The translations under genes were made by a program, and so were the position numbers. Shown piece after piece: positions 51,522-60,330 of a DNA stretch of 64,000 nucleotides; position 1 is the first letter of the stretch, and every line of letters begins with the position of its first letter. The DNA is from Rhodothermales bacterium (GTDB lineage Bacteria > Bacteroidota > Rhodothermia > Rhodothermales > JAHQVL01), in the NCBI GenBank assembly GCA_041391505.1, contig JAWKNW010000003.1:341354-405353 (forward strand). Reading direction: 5' to 3'. The notes beneath the pieces were generated by a model. It worked only from the letters and a program-made list of their open reading frames with translations. It was not told the origin of the DNA and did not search any database.

Positions 51522-51595
51522 GTCGCGCCGCCTGAAGCCGGCTGCCGGGAGGGTGGTCGCGCACCCTCGCGCCCACCCTCCCGGCACCCTTCGAC

Positions 51596-53833
51596 TTATC
51601 GCACGACGACGGAACGCGAAACGACGCCGGCCTCCGATTTCGCCTGCAGGAGATACAGCCCCGGCGCCAGCGGTTCACCCGTCGACCGCCCGCGCCACGA
51701 GACGACCTGAGCGCCGGCGGGCAGCGGGCCCTCGTGGATGAGCGCGACCTCGCGCCCCAGCACGTCGTACAGCGCCATGCGGACGGTCGACGCCGTCTCC
51801 AGGTCGATCGGGATCGACAGCGCCTCGCCGGCCCCCGGCCGGTACGGGTTGGGATACGGAACGCCCAGCGCGCCCGCCCGAATCGGGATTTCTTCGGTCC
51901 CCGTCGCGACATACCCGTCGAGGCGCACCGCCATCCGGGTCAGTCCTGCCCCCACCGCAACCCCGTAGCGGAGGTCCGCCGGCTCGATGGACGCCACGCG
52001 ACCAAGGCGCAATAACGGGTACGAGCCCGGGGCGAAGGCCCCGCCATCGATCCGGTAGATCAGGACGCGTGTGAGGCCGGCGGCGTCCACGCGATGCACC
52101 AGGGCGATCGCCTCGCCGCGCGCGACTTCTTCCATCATCACCTCGGCCAGCGCGTCGGGCTCGTCGAGATACAGCGAGAGCTGGATCGCGCGCACCGGTT
52201 CGTCGTGCGCGGCGCGGAGGAGCAGCCCGCCGGCAATCGCCTCGGCCTTCACGTCGAACACACCCGTCCCGCCCGCAGCCTGCTTGCCGGCGGGGGCCGT
52301 CTCGAGCGGCGGCACGGCGCCATCAGGCCAGGCGCCGAGGACGATGGCCTGCGCCAGCACCGTCAGGTCGCGTACGTCGAGCGCGCCGTCCGGCGCGGCG
52401 AAGGGGAATACATCGAGGCTCGCGATCTGGCCGGCGTTGGGCACGATCCGCTCCAGCACCGCATCGATCCCGAGCACCAGATCCAGCACATCGACCGCCC
52501 CGTCACCGCTCGCATCGCCGCGACCGCCGACACCCAGCGCGGAGGCCGCGATCCCCGTCGAGCCGCCGGCGGCGTTGTGCGCGAAGGTGAGTACGGTCGC
52601 CTGCGCGCCAAAGACGGTGGCGGTGGGCGTGAACACGATCGTAAACGCCTGCGAACCGCCCGGGGCGACGGTCGCCGACGCCGGCGTCACCGCGAACAGC
52701 GGGTTCGAGGACGTCACATTCCCCACGACGAGGTCCGCCGTGCCGCCCGGGTTGGATACCGTAAGCACCGCCTCGCCGGCCGCGCCCACCGTGACGGACC
52801 CGATGTCGAACGAGGTCGCCGAAGGCACGAACTCCGCCGCGCCCGTTTCGGGAAGCGTCACCGTGTGCGTCGCGAGGCCGAGGCCCAGGCCCGCGTCGTC
52901 GCCGGTGGGCACGGCCAGCGCGCTGACGAGCCCGGATAGCGTCAGCACCGTCTGCGCCGCGGTGGTGCCGGCATTCGCGCGCAGGCGGAGGGTGAGGACG
53001 GGGTCGTAGGCGCCGTCCGGGAGGCCGCCGGCGCCGCTGTTCAGCAGCACGACGCGGGCGGACGACCCGTCGGGCTCCGCCGAGAGCTGCCATTGCGCCG
53101 CGTCGGACACGGCCGCGCCGCGGAGGACCTCCACGAACGAAACCGTGGCCACGTCCCACCCCAGCGAGAACTGGACGCCCTGGAGCGAGAGCGTGTTGCG
53201 GAAGTCGATGTAGACATCCACATCGAACGTCCCCGTCGCGTCCGCCGCGCCGGCCGCCTGCGAGAAACCGAACAGGTTGCCCTCGGCCGAGCCGGCGATG
53301 GTGATATCGTCGATGCGGACGTTCGAGCCCGTGCTCGTGCCGCCGGCGGCGTCGAACCGGAGCACCACCTGGGCTGCGCCGAGGAGCTGCGCCGGCACGG
53401 CCATGCTGATGAGCTGGTAGCTGCCGTCGGTGGCCGGCAGCGCCTGCCCCGCAGCGAGCAGGGTGATGCCGAACGTGGCGCCGCCATCCGTCGACGCCAG
53501 GACCGTGAGGGACGCCTGGTCGTAGGTCGCCGTACGCCGGGCCAGGTAGCTGATGGTCCCTTCGGTCAGACCGGAAAGGTTGACCGTCGGGGTGGTCAGA
53601 CTCGCCGGCGCGGTCCCCTGGATATACAGGTTGTTGAGTCCGGAGCCGGTGGACGAGACGCTGGCGCTGGTTTCCCAGACCCCGGCGGCATCCGCCCAGC
53701 CGGCCGGCAACGCCGGGGGCGTCGCGCCGTCGAAATCCTCGAAAAAGAGCTGCGCCGTCTGGCCCGTGGCGGACGCCGCCGCCAGATGAAGCCCGAGCAG
53801 CAGGCAAAACGCACGTATGAAACCGATTCGCAT
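51596..53833 (-). CDS. Type IX secretion cargo with cohesin-like, ASH and dockerin-like domains
   Basis: The ATG at 53833 has GAGGAAT about five bases upstream. It encodes 745 residues: signal peptide 1-25; a beta-sandwich with FFEDFDGATPPALPAGW (about 28-185); a cohesin-like domain (about 190-330, VDVYIDFRNTLSLQGVQFSL); an ASH/choice-of-anchor-type domain (about 332-430); a dockerin-like pair of calcium loops (about 437-500, GDASGDGAVDVLDLVLGIDA, then APDGALDVRDLTVLAQAI); and a T9SS C-terminal sorting domain (about 660-745, GVPYPNPYRPGAG, LYDVLGREVALI, GLYLLQAKSEAGVVSRSVVV). It is probably a surface-attached or released structural protein. Whether its cohesin-like and dockerin-like parts bind each other is unknown. 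Confidence 0.9.
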   Translation of the reverse strand: MRIGFIRAFCLLLGLHLAAASATGQTAQLFFEDFDGATPPALPAGWADAAGVWETSASVSSTGSGLNNLYIQGTAPASLTTPTVNLSGLTEGTISYLARRTATYDQASLTVLASTDGGATFGITLLAAGQALPATDGSYQLISMAVPAQLLGAAQVVLRFDAAGGTSTGSNVRIDDITIAGSAEGNLFGFSQAAGAADATGTFDVDVYIDFRNTLSLQGVQFSLGWDVATVSFVEVLRGAAVSDAAQWQLSAEPDGSSARVVLLNSGAGGLPDGAYDPVLTLRLRANAGTTAAQTVLTLSGLVSALAVPTGDDAGLGLGLATHTVTLPETGAAEFVPSATSFDIGSVTVGAAGEAVLTVSNPGGTADLVVGNVTSSNPLFAVTPASATVAPGGSQAFTIVFTPTATVFGAQATVLTFAHNAAGGSTGIAASALGVGGRGDASGDGAVDVLDLVLGIDAVLERIVPNAGQIASLDVFPFAAPDGALDVRDLTVLAQAIVLGAWPDGAVPPLETAPAGKQAAGGTGVFDVKAEAIAGGLLLRAAHDEPVRAIQLSLYLDEPDALAEVMMEEVARGEAIALVHRVDAAGLTRVLIYRIDGGAFAPGSYPLLRLGRVASIEPADLRYGVAVGAGLTRMAVRLDGYVATGTEEIPIRAGALGVPYPNPYRPGAGEALSIPIDLETASTVRMALYDVLGREVALIHEGPLPAGAQVVSWRGRSTGEPLAPGLYLLQAKSEAGVVSRSVVVR

Positions 53834-54062
53834 GGTATTCCTCGCAAGGCTGGTTAAGGGTAGCGAATACTTACCTAGACCCGAACCGGCGGCCCGGCAT
53901 AACGCCCGAGCCGGCGTTTTGCCCGATCTTTTTTCACGGTATGTCCGTTGCATAAACGGCGGCGCGTCTGGCACTCCTGTCTTGCGCCGCCCCCCTACGC
54001 CGCGACGCACCTCGGCCCGATTATGGCTTCGCGCCGGGCGTCGTATCCTTGATCTGCTCCCG

Positions 54063-55556
54063 ATGCCTCTCACCGTAAACCTGAAGCCGGAATTGCCGGA
54101 GATCCTTCCGCCAGCCGCACCGGCCCCGTGCCGTGGGCTGACGCGGGCGCTCGCGGTTCGCGGCGCGGCCATCCTGGCGCTGTGCGCACTCTGGGCCGCG
54201 CCGGCGTCCGCGCAGCTACGCACCCCGTCGTATTCGGCCGGCCTCTTCGCCGCCGGCGCCGGATCCGACCCGTTGCCGTACTACCTGACCGCCAACCGTT
54301 TCGGGGTCGTCGACCCGTTCGGCGTCAACGCCGGGTTGCGTGCCGGAGCGCACGCGCCGTACGATGGCGGTCGGAAGCTCGACTATGCCTATGGCATCGA
54401 GGGGATCGCGCGGGCCGGCGAAACGATGACGGCGCATCTGCACGAAGCGTATGTGCGGGGCCGCTACGGTCCGTTCGAACTCAGCGCCGGCCGGTGGGAG
54501 CAGACGCTCGGCGTCGTGGACCCGACGCTCACCGCCGGCTCGATGATCTGGAGCGCCAACACCTCGCCCCTCCCCCGCGTCACGATCGCCATCCCCCGGT
54601 ACACGCCGATTCCATGGACGCATCGCTTCGCCTTCATCCGCGGGCATCTGTCGCACGGCTGGTTCGAGGACGATCGTTTCGTGCGCGACGCCCTCCTCCA
54701 CGAGAAATCGTTCTACCTTCGCCTCTTTTCCGAGAAAGCGCCCATCCAGCTGCATGGCGGCGTGACGCATGCCGTGATCTGGGCCGGCACGCATCCGAAC
54801 TACGGCAAGCTCCCCGGCGGGATCGCCAACTACTGGCGCATCTTTTTCGTGCAGGAAGGGAACGAGGAAGCGCCGGAGAATGAGATCGTCAACGTGCTCG
54901 GCAACACGATCGGTTCGTACGACTTCAGCGTGACCATGCAGGTGCTCGGGCTCGACTGGCTCATCTACCGGCATTTCTACATCGAGACGGGGCCTTCGCT
55001 ACGCTACCGCAATCCGTGGGACGGGATGTGGGGTTTCAGCCTCAAGCGGCAGGATCGGCGCGGCATCCTGACCGGTCTGCTCTACGAACACGCCAACACG
55101 AAGCGGCAGGGCGCCCAGTACAGCGAGGGCGAGCCGTTTGGGGTGGACAACTACTACAACAACGTGCTGTACCGGGGCGGCTGGGTGTACCACGGACGCA
55201 CGATCGGGCTGCCGCTGCTGGCGGCGGACGGCCGGCGTTTCGGTGTCGTCAACAACATCGTGCTCGCGCACCACGTGGGCATCGAGGGCAACCCGGGAGG
55301 CGGCTTCAGCTACCGCGCGTTCATGACCTACAGTCGCAACTACGGGGCGGACCAGGTGTTCGAGGCGCCCGACAGCTTCCGGTTGGTCAGCGGACGCACG
55401 GACCGGCTCGATCAGTATTCGATGCTGTTCGAGTTGACCGGGCCGCTCTGGCCGGCGCATGGTCTGTCCTTCACCGGGGCCGTCGCCGTCGACGCCGGGT
55501 CGCTGTATGCCCGAAACGCCGGCGTGCTGTTCGGTGTGACGTGGCGCGGCCCGTGA
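54063..55556 (+). CDS. Wzi-like capsule assembly protein
   Basis: The ATG at 54063 gives 497 residues with a signal peptide ending ALWAAPASAQ. The barrel pattern YYLTANRFGVVDPF, AGRWEQTLGVVDPTL, WFEDDRFVRDALLHEKSFY LRL-type strands and the terminal NAGVLFGVTWRGP match the capsule assembly Wzi family (Wzi is an outer-membrane beta-barrel that anchors capsule polysaccharide). It lies next to genes that make a diacetamido-uronic acid precursor, which fits a capsule or exopolysaccharide role. It is divergent from the T9SS cargo gene. TATCCTTG about 15 bases before the start resembles a -7 element but is too close, so the real start might be later. Confidence 0.8.
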   Translation: MPLTVNLKPELPEILPPAAPAPCRGLTRALAVRGAAILALCALWAAPASAQLRTPSYSAGLFAAGAGSDPLPYYLTANRFGVVDPFGVNAGLRAGAHAPYDGGRKLDYAYGIEGIARAGETMTAHLHEAYVRGRYGPFELSAGRWEQTLGVVDPTLTAGSMIWSANTSPLPRVTIAIPRYTPIPWTHRFAFIRGHLSHGWFEDDRFVRDALLHEKSFYLRLFSEKAPIQLHGGVTHAVIWAGTHPNYGKLPGGIANYWRIFFVQEGNEEAPENEIVNVLGNTIGSYDFSVTMQVLGLDWLIYRHFYIETGPSLRYRNPWDGMWGFSLKRQDRRGILTGLLYEHANTKRQGAQYSEGEPFGVDNYYNNVLYRGGWVYHGRTIGLPLLAADGRRFGVVNNIVLAHHVGIEGNPGGGFSYRAFMTYSRNYGADQVFEAPDSFRLVSGRTDRLDQYSMLFELTGPLWPAHGLSFTGAVAVDAGSLYARNAGVLFGVTWRGP

Positions 55557-55568
55557 TCCCTGTCGGGG

Positions 55569-55970
55569 CTATTTCGCCCGCATCCGATTGTTGCGCGCGT
55601 TGTGTTCCACCTCGGCAAGGCCCAGCACTTCCATGAGCGGCGGGATATACATGCCGAAGCGGCCGCGAAAGCCTTTTTTGAGGCCGTACCAACCTCCCAC
55701 CGGATTTTCGGCCGACCGCCCCCAGTGTTCCACGGTCCCCGGGGTCGCTTCCTGCTTTTCATCCTTGCTGCCGAGTTCCATCCAGTCTCCGTGCGCCTTG
55801 AGCATGGCGTGCAGATCGGCCAGGCAGCGATAATCGTAGTGCAACACGGTGCTTCCTACGGTGCACACCAAGATCTCGCGGCCGTCCTTCACATCGACAT
55901 ACATCGTGTAGTCGGAGGTACCGGGAGGCGTTTTCAAACGCCAGGGATTGTCTTTCCCACGCTTTTCCAT
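55569..55970 (-). CDS. DUF6855-like conserved protein
   Basis: It encodes 133 residues, mostly polar. The sequence NPWRLKTPPGTSDYTMYVDV, CTVGSTVLHYDYRCLADLHA, and GWYGLKKGFRGRFGMYIPPL is a strongly conserved unit found as single genes in many bacteria; I recall the family as DUF6855. No signal peptide is seen, so the protein is likely cytoplasmic. Function is unknown. It ends 12 bases downstream of the SRPBCC gene on the same strand, and both are probably co-transcribed. Confidence 0.85.
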   Translation of the reverse strand: MEKRGKDNPWRLKTPPGTSDYTMYVDVKDGREILVCTVGSTVLHYDYRCLADLHAMLKAHGDWMELGSKDEKQEATPGTVEHWGRSAENPVGGWYGLKKGFRGRFGMYIPPLMEVLGLAEVEHNARNNRMRAK

Positions 55971-55982
55971 ATGAAAATCCGG

Positions 55983-56426
55983 TTATACCGCGCGTTCAGC
56001 GGCCTGTTTGAGGTCCATGGCAAATTGCTCGAACAGCGCGTCGAACGGCGGGATGAAACGGGCGAACAGGGGGAATAACGGTCCGCCGATCCGTTCATCC
56101 ATGGTGAACCGCACGCCGGCCGGCTCGTCCGTCAGGGTGAAGGTACGCCTTCCGTTCGCATCGCCCCATACCATCCGGTGTTCGGGTTCGAACGTCTTGA
56201 TCCAGAGCACGAACGTGCGTTTGGGGTCGAGCGTGGATGTGAGCCGTATCGCACTCCCGGGTTCGATGCGGTTTTCGATGGATAACACCGTAGAATTCCA
56301 GGCCGGATATTCCGGCGCATCGGTCAGCAACGCCCAAACGACCGAGCGTGGGGCGCGGATGACGATCGAAACGGCCGTCGTACGGCTGAAGAAGGTGCGG
56401 GTGGTGCTGGCTTTTCCGTCCTGCAT
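55983..56426 (-). CDS. SRPBCC-superfamily protein
   Basis: It encodes 147 residues of the START/Bet v1-like fold: AVSIVIRAPRSVVWALLTDA at the N-terminus, then EYPAWNSTVLSIENRIEPGS, RTFVLWIKTFEPEHRMVWGD and a long C-terminal helix (FDALFEQFAMDLKQAAERA). Such proteins hold hydrophobic ligands or act as polyketide cyclase-like or toxin-like modules; the ligand is unknown. It lies between the DUF6855-like gene (12 bases) and a frameshifted small gene (about 73 bases upstream). Confidence 0.87.
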   Translation of the reverse strand: MQDGKASTTRTFFSRTTAVSIVIRAPRSVVWALLTDAPEYPAWNSTVLSIENRIEPGSAIRLTSTLDPKRTFVLWIKTFEPEHRMVWGDANGRRTFTLTDEPAGVRFTMDERIGGPLFPLFARFIPPFDALFEQFAMDLKQAAERAV

Positions 56427-56498
56427 ACATCCAACCAGGTGCTGTTTGTGAAACCGTCCTATTCATAGGACGAACGAGCCGCGCCAAAGGATAGGATG

Positions 56499-56724
56499 TC
56501 AGGCCGGATCGTCCAGGTATTTCTCCATTACCTTCCGGTTATGTTCGAGGTGATGCAACTGCAGGGCCGCGCCGTCGGACGCGAAAGGATCGATCTGGCG
56601 GACCATCTCCAGGCGCAGGTCGAACAACGCCTCCTTCGTCGGTATCCGCGGTCATCCGGAGCACAAACCCGCGCAAGTCCGTGCGAAACGACTCGAAGGC
56701 GGTTGCCCGTTCTTCAGGTGTCAT
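56499..56724 (-). pseudogene. Small gene with an apparent one-base frameshift
   Basis: The first frame from the ATG at 56724 reads MTPEERATAFESFRTDLRGF and then FVLRMTADTD before losing sense. In the +1 frame, KEALFDLRLEMVRQIDPFAS, DGAALQLHHLEHNRKVMEKY and LDDPA continue to a TGA at 56499. The total of 226 bases is one more than a multiple of three, so a single inserted base near 56640 (between GAC and AAG codons) splits one protein of about 74 residues. Both halves look helical and charged, the same character. It may be a true pseudogene or a sequencing or assembly error. It shares strand and spacing with the SRPBCC gene. Confidence 0.65.
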
Positions 56725-56836
56725 ACACACCCATCAGGCAACGACGGCGCCCGGTTCCACAGCGTCAAGGGGTATTGGGCTTCACGTGCGCAAAGATAAC
56801 CCGCCACTGCCACTGAGACAAGCCGCGTTGCCCCCC

Positions 56837-57934
56837 TCACTCGTTCACGCGGTAGTCCACGACCTCGAGTTCGATGTACGGATACGAACCGGACGCCGCG
56901 TGCCACACGCCGGCTCCCCCGTGCATGACGCGGCGCCCGCCGAACGCGCGGTAGCCGGTGATCGGGGTCGACCAGCGGGTGGGGGTGAAGGTCTTGCCGT
57001 CCGGCGAAGCGAGCAGCCGGTCGTCCGAGATGAAATCCACGAGGTCGCCGGCGTCGTCGACCACCAGCACCGCGCTGACGGTGTGGGCGCCGATCGTCAG
57101 GAAGCCCCGCGCCGACCGGTCGTCGAGCGCTTCCCACCGGATGCGGGGATTCGCCAGCCCCGACGGCGCCAGCAGCGCGATGTCGTTGAAGATGGTGACG
57201 GTCTCGGCCCGATTCATCTCGGGACCGCGCGCATCGACCAGCGGGAAGAGCGAGAGGAGGCGAACGCGCATCGAGGCGGTTCCCGCTTCAAACCGGTGCA
57301 GGACATCCACCGGCACCCCGCGCTTGGAGGCCCGGAGGTGAAAATAGCGGCTGTCGTCGTCGATGAAGTTGACCTGCTCGGCGGTGAAGGGCATCCACGG
57401 ATCGTCCGGCGCGCCCCGGATGCGGCCCTGCCAGACGACGCGGACGCTCCGGATGGCCGGCTGGCCCGTGACGCCGACGGCATGCAGGTACCGCTGGATG
57501 GGATCGGGGAGCGGATGCAGATCCGCCTCGATCACGAGCGGCGCGGCGACGGACGGCGTCGGGTGCGCGGCGATAGCGCGCCGGTACTCCGCCTCGAAAC
57601 TGAAAGGCCCCTGCGCGACGAAGCCGTACACGCCGGCGGCGAACAGGAGGATATTGGCGAGCGTGCCGAAACGGGCATCGCTCCAGGCCGACACGATGAC
57701 GATCTGGGAGAGCAGGGCGGCCACGATGGCCACCATCCCCCACGCCCGCGGAGCGACCGCAAGGAGCACGGCGGCCCCGATCACCGCCACGCCGGCGACA
57801 AGCCAGAGCACCCCCATCCCCTTCGAAATCGGCAGCTGGAGTTGGGGAAGTTCGGCGTAGCCGAACGCTTTGGCGAACCCCATCAGATGGATCAGCCCGT
57901 GCAGCACGAGCAGCAGGATGAAGCCGGCGCGCAT
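56837..57934 (-). CDS. DUF6544-like membrane protein
   Basis: It encodes 365 residues. The first 110 contain four membrane helices (AGFILLLVLHGLIHLMGFAK, MGVLWLVAGVAVIGAAVLLA, GMVAIVAALLSQIVIVSAWS, FGTLANILLFAAGVYGFVAQ). The soluble C-terminal domain begins near residue 135 with the conserved LPDPIQRYLHAVGVTGQPAI and RVVWQGRIRG, typical of the DUF6544 family, and continues with FNDIALLAPSGLANPRIRWE. The function is unknown. It is separate from its neighbours, with gaps of over 100 bases on both sides. Confidence 0.82.
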   Translation of the reverse strand: MRAGFILLLVLHGLIHLMGFAKAFGYAELPQLQLPISKGMGVLWLVAGVAVIGAAVLLAVAPRAWGMVAIVAALLSQIVIVSAWSDARFGTLANILLFAAGVYGFVAQGPFSFEAEYRRAIAAHPTPSVAAPLVIEADLHPLPDPIQRYLHAVGVTGQPAIRSVRVVWQGRIRGAPDDPWMPFTAEQVNFIDDDSRYFHLRASKRGVPVDVLHRFEAGTASMRVRLLSLFPLVDARGPEMNRAETVTIFNDIALLAPSGLANPRIRWEALDDRSARGFLTIGAHTVSAVLVVDDAGDLVDFISDDRLLASPDGKTFTPTRWSTPITGYRAFGGRRVMHGGAGVWHAASGSYPYIELEVVDYRVNE

Positions 57935-58069
57935 CGTCGTAGCCCGTTTTTTGCATCAAGCTACGCCCCGGGCTCGTTCGCGGCTGTCAGGGCAGGATGA
58001 CACGATCCGCCGGCTGCGGACGGGCGTCCTGTGAGGTCTACCCCGGCAGGCGCCGCGCTCGCGCGCGGA

Positions 58070-58603
58070 TCAGGTCCCGCTCGGTTGCGGCTTGCGCTTC
58101 CAGCTCAGGATGCCGGCCGAGACGAGCGCGAAGAGGAGTCCGATGGGCAGCGGCTCGAGGAAGGTGAAGGCGATGTTGACGAGCGGATTGCGGTACATCT
58201 CCTGAAACCGGGCCATCTCCGCAGCCCGGGCCGCGATCTCTGCTTCCGTCGCGCCGGAGCTGCGCTCCTTTTCGAGGATGAATGTGGCGTATTGATCGCC
58301 GAAATCGGGCATGAGCTGGTAATAGATCAGCTCCCATGTCGCCACGTAACAGCATATCGCCACGGCCATGATGGCGAGGGCGACGACGAGGGCGCGACCG
58401 AACGAGACGCGGCCGCCGGCCACCGTGTCGCGGTAGGAACGGACGCCGAAATAGATCATCAGGAAGGCGAGCACCATCGTCGTGTACCCGATGACGGCGC
58501 CCCGCTCGAACCCGATCTGGTCCTGGAACGGAATGGTGAGCAGCATCATCGCCGCCATGATGGCGCCGGCGATGAGGCCGAAGGTCAGTACGATGTTGCG
58601 CAT
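58070..58603 (-). CDS. DUF4199 membrane protein
   Basis: It encodes 177 residues with four predicted helices (VLTFGLIAGAIMAAMMLLTI, AVIGYTTMVLAFLMIYFGVR, ALVVALAIMAVAICCYVATW and the C-terminal FTFLEPLPIGLLFALVSAGI). The central signature YFGVRSYRDTVAGGRVSFGRA identifies the DUF4199 family, common in Bacteroidota. A charged helix (EIAARAAEMARFQEMYRNP) lies between helices three and four. Its function is unknown. It lies 91 bases downstream of the membrane-tethered LuxR-type regulator on the same strand, a pairing I have seen in other Bacteroidota. Confidence 0.88.
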   Translation of the reverse strand: MRNIVLTFGLIAGAIMAAMMLLTIPFQDQIGFERGAVIGYTTMVLAFLMIYFGVRSYRDTVAGGRVSFGRALVVALAIMAVAICCYVATWELIYYQLMPDFGDQYATFILEKERSSGATEAEIAARAAEMARFQEMYRNPLVNIAFTFLEPLPIGLLFALVSAGILSWKRKPQPSGT

Positions 58604-58694
58604 GGCAGAAGCAGTCTGGTGAACGATGCCCGAACCTAACGCTCCTCGCCGGGCCGGCGCGTCACCCGAACGGGTGATTCGACAGAAAACGCCC

Positions 58695-59141
58695 CTAGGG
58701 AATCAATTTCAGCGCCCGGCCCTGCTGGACGGCCTGCGTCCGCCGGCTGGCGCCGAGCTTCTCGAACACCCGCTTCGTATGCGTCTTCACGGTGTTCTCG
58801 CTCACGAAGACACGCTCGGCGATCTCCCGGGTGCTCAACCCTTCGGCCATCAGTTCGAGGACTTCCAGTTCGCGCGGGGTGAGCCCCAGGGACGCGACCC
58901 GATCGGCATCGCGGACAAAATCGACGGGCGCGGGCACCTCCACCTCCCGGATCACGACCTTTTCCCTCCGCCCCGTCAACCTCAGGCCGAGCCAGATCCC
59001 GAGGCTCGCAAAGACCGCCGCTACCAGTCCGCCATAAATCTCCACCGAGTGCTCGATGACGAGCCACCGGTACTCGATGAATTGCAGGCCGGCGATCAGG
59101 ACGCCGGCGAGGAGACCATACAACAGGACGTGTTTGCGCAT
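58695..59141 (-). CDS. Membrane-tethered LuxR-type DNA-binding regulator
   Basis: It encodes 148 residues. Two hydrophobic helices (about 5-22, VLLYGLLAGVLIAGLQF, and 36-56, YGGLVAAVFASLGIWLGLRL) come first; a LuxR-type HTH domain (about 85-145) follows with LTPRELEVLELMAEGLSTRE, the recognition helix VSENTVKTHTKRVFEKLGAS and RRTQAVQQGR. There is no receiver domain, so it is a one-component regulator anchored in the inner membrane, with the DNA-binding part in the cytoplasm. The DUF4199 gene follows and is a natural candidate for its partner or target. Confidence 0.9.
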   Translation of the reverse strand: MRKHVLLYGLLAGVLIAGLQFIEYRWLVIEHSVEIYGGLVAAVFASLGIWLGLRLTGRREKVVIREVEVPAPVDFVRDADRVASLGLTPRELEVLELMAEGLSTREIAERVFVSENTVKTHTKRVFEKLGASRRTQAVQQGRALKLIP

Positions 59142-59237
59142 GCGGTCGCCAGGCAGCGGTGCCGGTATCCGGCGTGTACGAACGGGGAATCCGCACCGCT
59201 TGCACGCGAAGCGCCGGCCGAGGTTGCCGGGCTCAGA

Positions 59238-60260
59238 TCAGGCCCCGTGGCTCCGCGCGTCGGCCCGCGCGGCGTCGGCGTCTTCCGGTTGCGCGATCTC
59301 GATCACCACGCTGCCGCGTTTCCGGCCCGTGTCGACGTAGCGGTGCGCCTCGGCGGCGTCCTCCATCGAATACGTCCGGTCGATCACCGCCCGATAGGCG
59401 CCGGCCTCCGCCAGTTCGGCGAGTTGTGCGATGTATTCCGGCTTTTCGGCCGCCGGCCCGGCGATCACCGTCTTGTCCGTCGTCATCGAATACCAGGGCG
59501 CCGACAACATCCCCGGCAGTTCGGACATGATGAGCAGCAGCCGGCCGCCCGGCGCCAGCGATCCCTTGCTCACCGGATACGGCGCGGTTCCTACCGTGTC
59601 TACGATGACATCGTACGTCTTCCCGTTTTTCGAGAAGTCCTCCTTCGTATAGTCGATCACCTCGTCGGCCCCGAGGGAGCGCACCAGATCGGCGTTGCGG
59701 CCGCTGGTTACGCCGGTCACGTGCGCGCCGGCGTGTTTCGCGAGCTGGACGGCCGCTGTTCCCACGCCTCCCGAGGCCCCTACGACGAGCACGCGGTCGC
59801 CGGCCTTGAGCACGGCCTTCTTGTAAAAATGGAGCATCGTGGCGCCGCCAAAACTCAACGCCGCGGCCTCGTCGAACGAGAGATTCGCGGGCTTGGGTGC
59901 GATGGGTCCGTCCTCGGCCAGGGTGCGGTACTCGGCGTAGGCGCCCATGCCCGCACCGCTGAATGCGAAGACGGCGTCGCCCGGCTTGAACCGGGTCACC
60001 CGCTCCCCGACGGCCTCCACCACGCCCGACAACTCCGTCCCGAGGATGGACTGCCGGGGCTTCGTGACGCCGAAGATGAGCCGGCCGACGAGACCAAAAC
60101 CCGCCGGCAGGTCCAGGCTCCGCGCCCTCCGGTCGCCGGCGGTGACGGTCGTCGCGTGGATGCGGACGAGCACTTCGTTGTCGGCGGGGGTCGGGGTCGG
60201 GACGTCCTGGATCCGGAGCACGTCAGGGGATCCGTAGGCGCTGTATACGATGGCTTTCAT
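59238..60260 (-). CDS. Quinone-oxidoreductase-like NAD(P)-dependent dehydrogenase
   Basis: The ATG at 60260 gives 340 residues. The medium-chain dehydrogenase fold is complete: KAIVYSAYGSPDVLRIQDVP, LGTELSGVVEAVGERVTRFK, and the nucleotide-binding VGASGGVGTAAVQLAKHAGA. Catalytic-zinc ligands are absent, pointing to the quinone oxidoreductase or zinc-independent subgroup; the electron acceptor is unknown. The tail (IAQPEDADAARADARSHGA) is unusually long and polar. It lies 70 bases downstream of the propeller kinase on the same strand, perhaps in the same unit. Confidence 0.9.
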   Translation of the reverse strand: MKAIVYSAYGSPDVLRIQDVPTPTPADNEVLVRIHATTVTAGDRRARSLDLPAGFGLVGRLIFGVTKPRQSILGTELSGVVEAVGERVTRFKPGDAVFAFSGAGMGAYAEYRTLAEDGPIAPKPANLSFDEAAALSFGGATMLHFYKKAVLKAGDRVLVVGASGGVGTAAVQLAKHAGAHVTGVTSGRNADLVRSLGADEVIDYTKEDFSKNGKTYDVIVDTVGTAPYPVSKGSLAPGGRLLLIMSELPGMLSAPWYSMTTDKTVIAGPAAEKPEYIAQLAELAEAGAYRAVIDRTYSMEDAAEAHRYVDTGRKRGSVVIEIAQPEDADAARADARSHGA

Positions 60261-60330
60261 GGCGCTGGCCTGGCTTGTTTCGGGGGAATCGACATGAATC
60301 CCTACGGAGGCAACCGCGGAAAGGTTGTGC

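Noticed and set aside
51596..53833. The cohesin and dockerin-like modules considered as a cellulosome
   Set aside because: No glycoside hydrolase or second cohesin/dockerin gene is in the window, and the single protein ends in a T9SS sorting domain.
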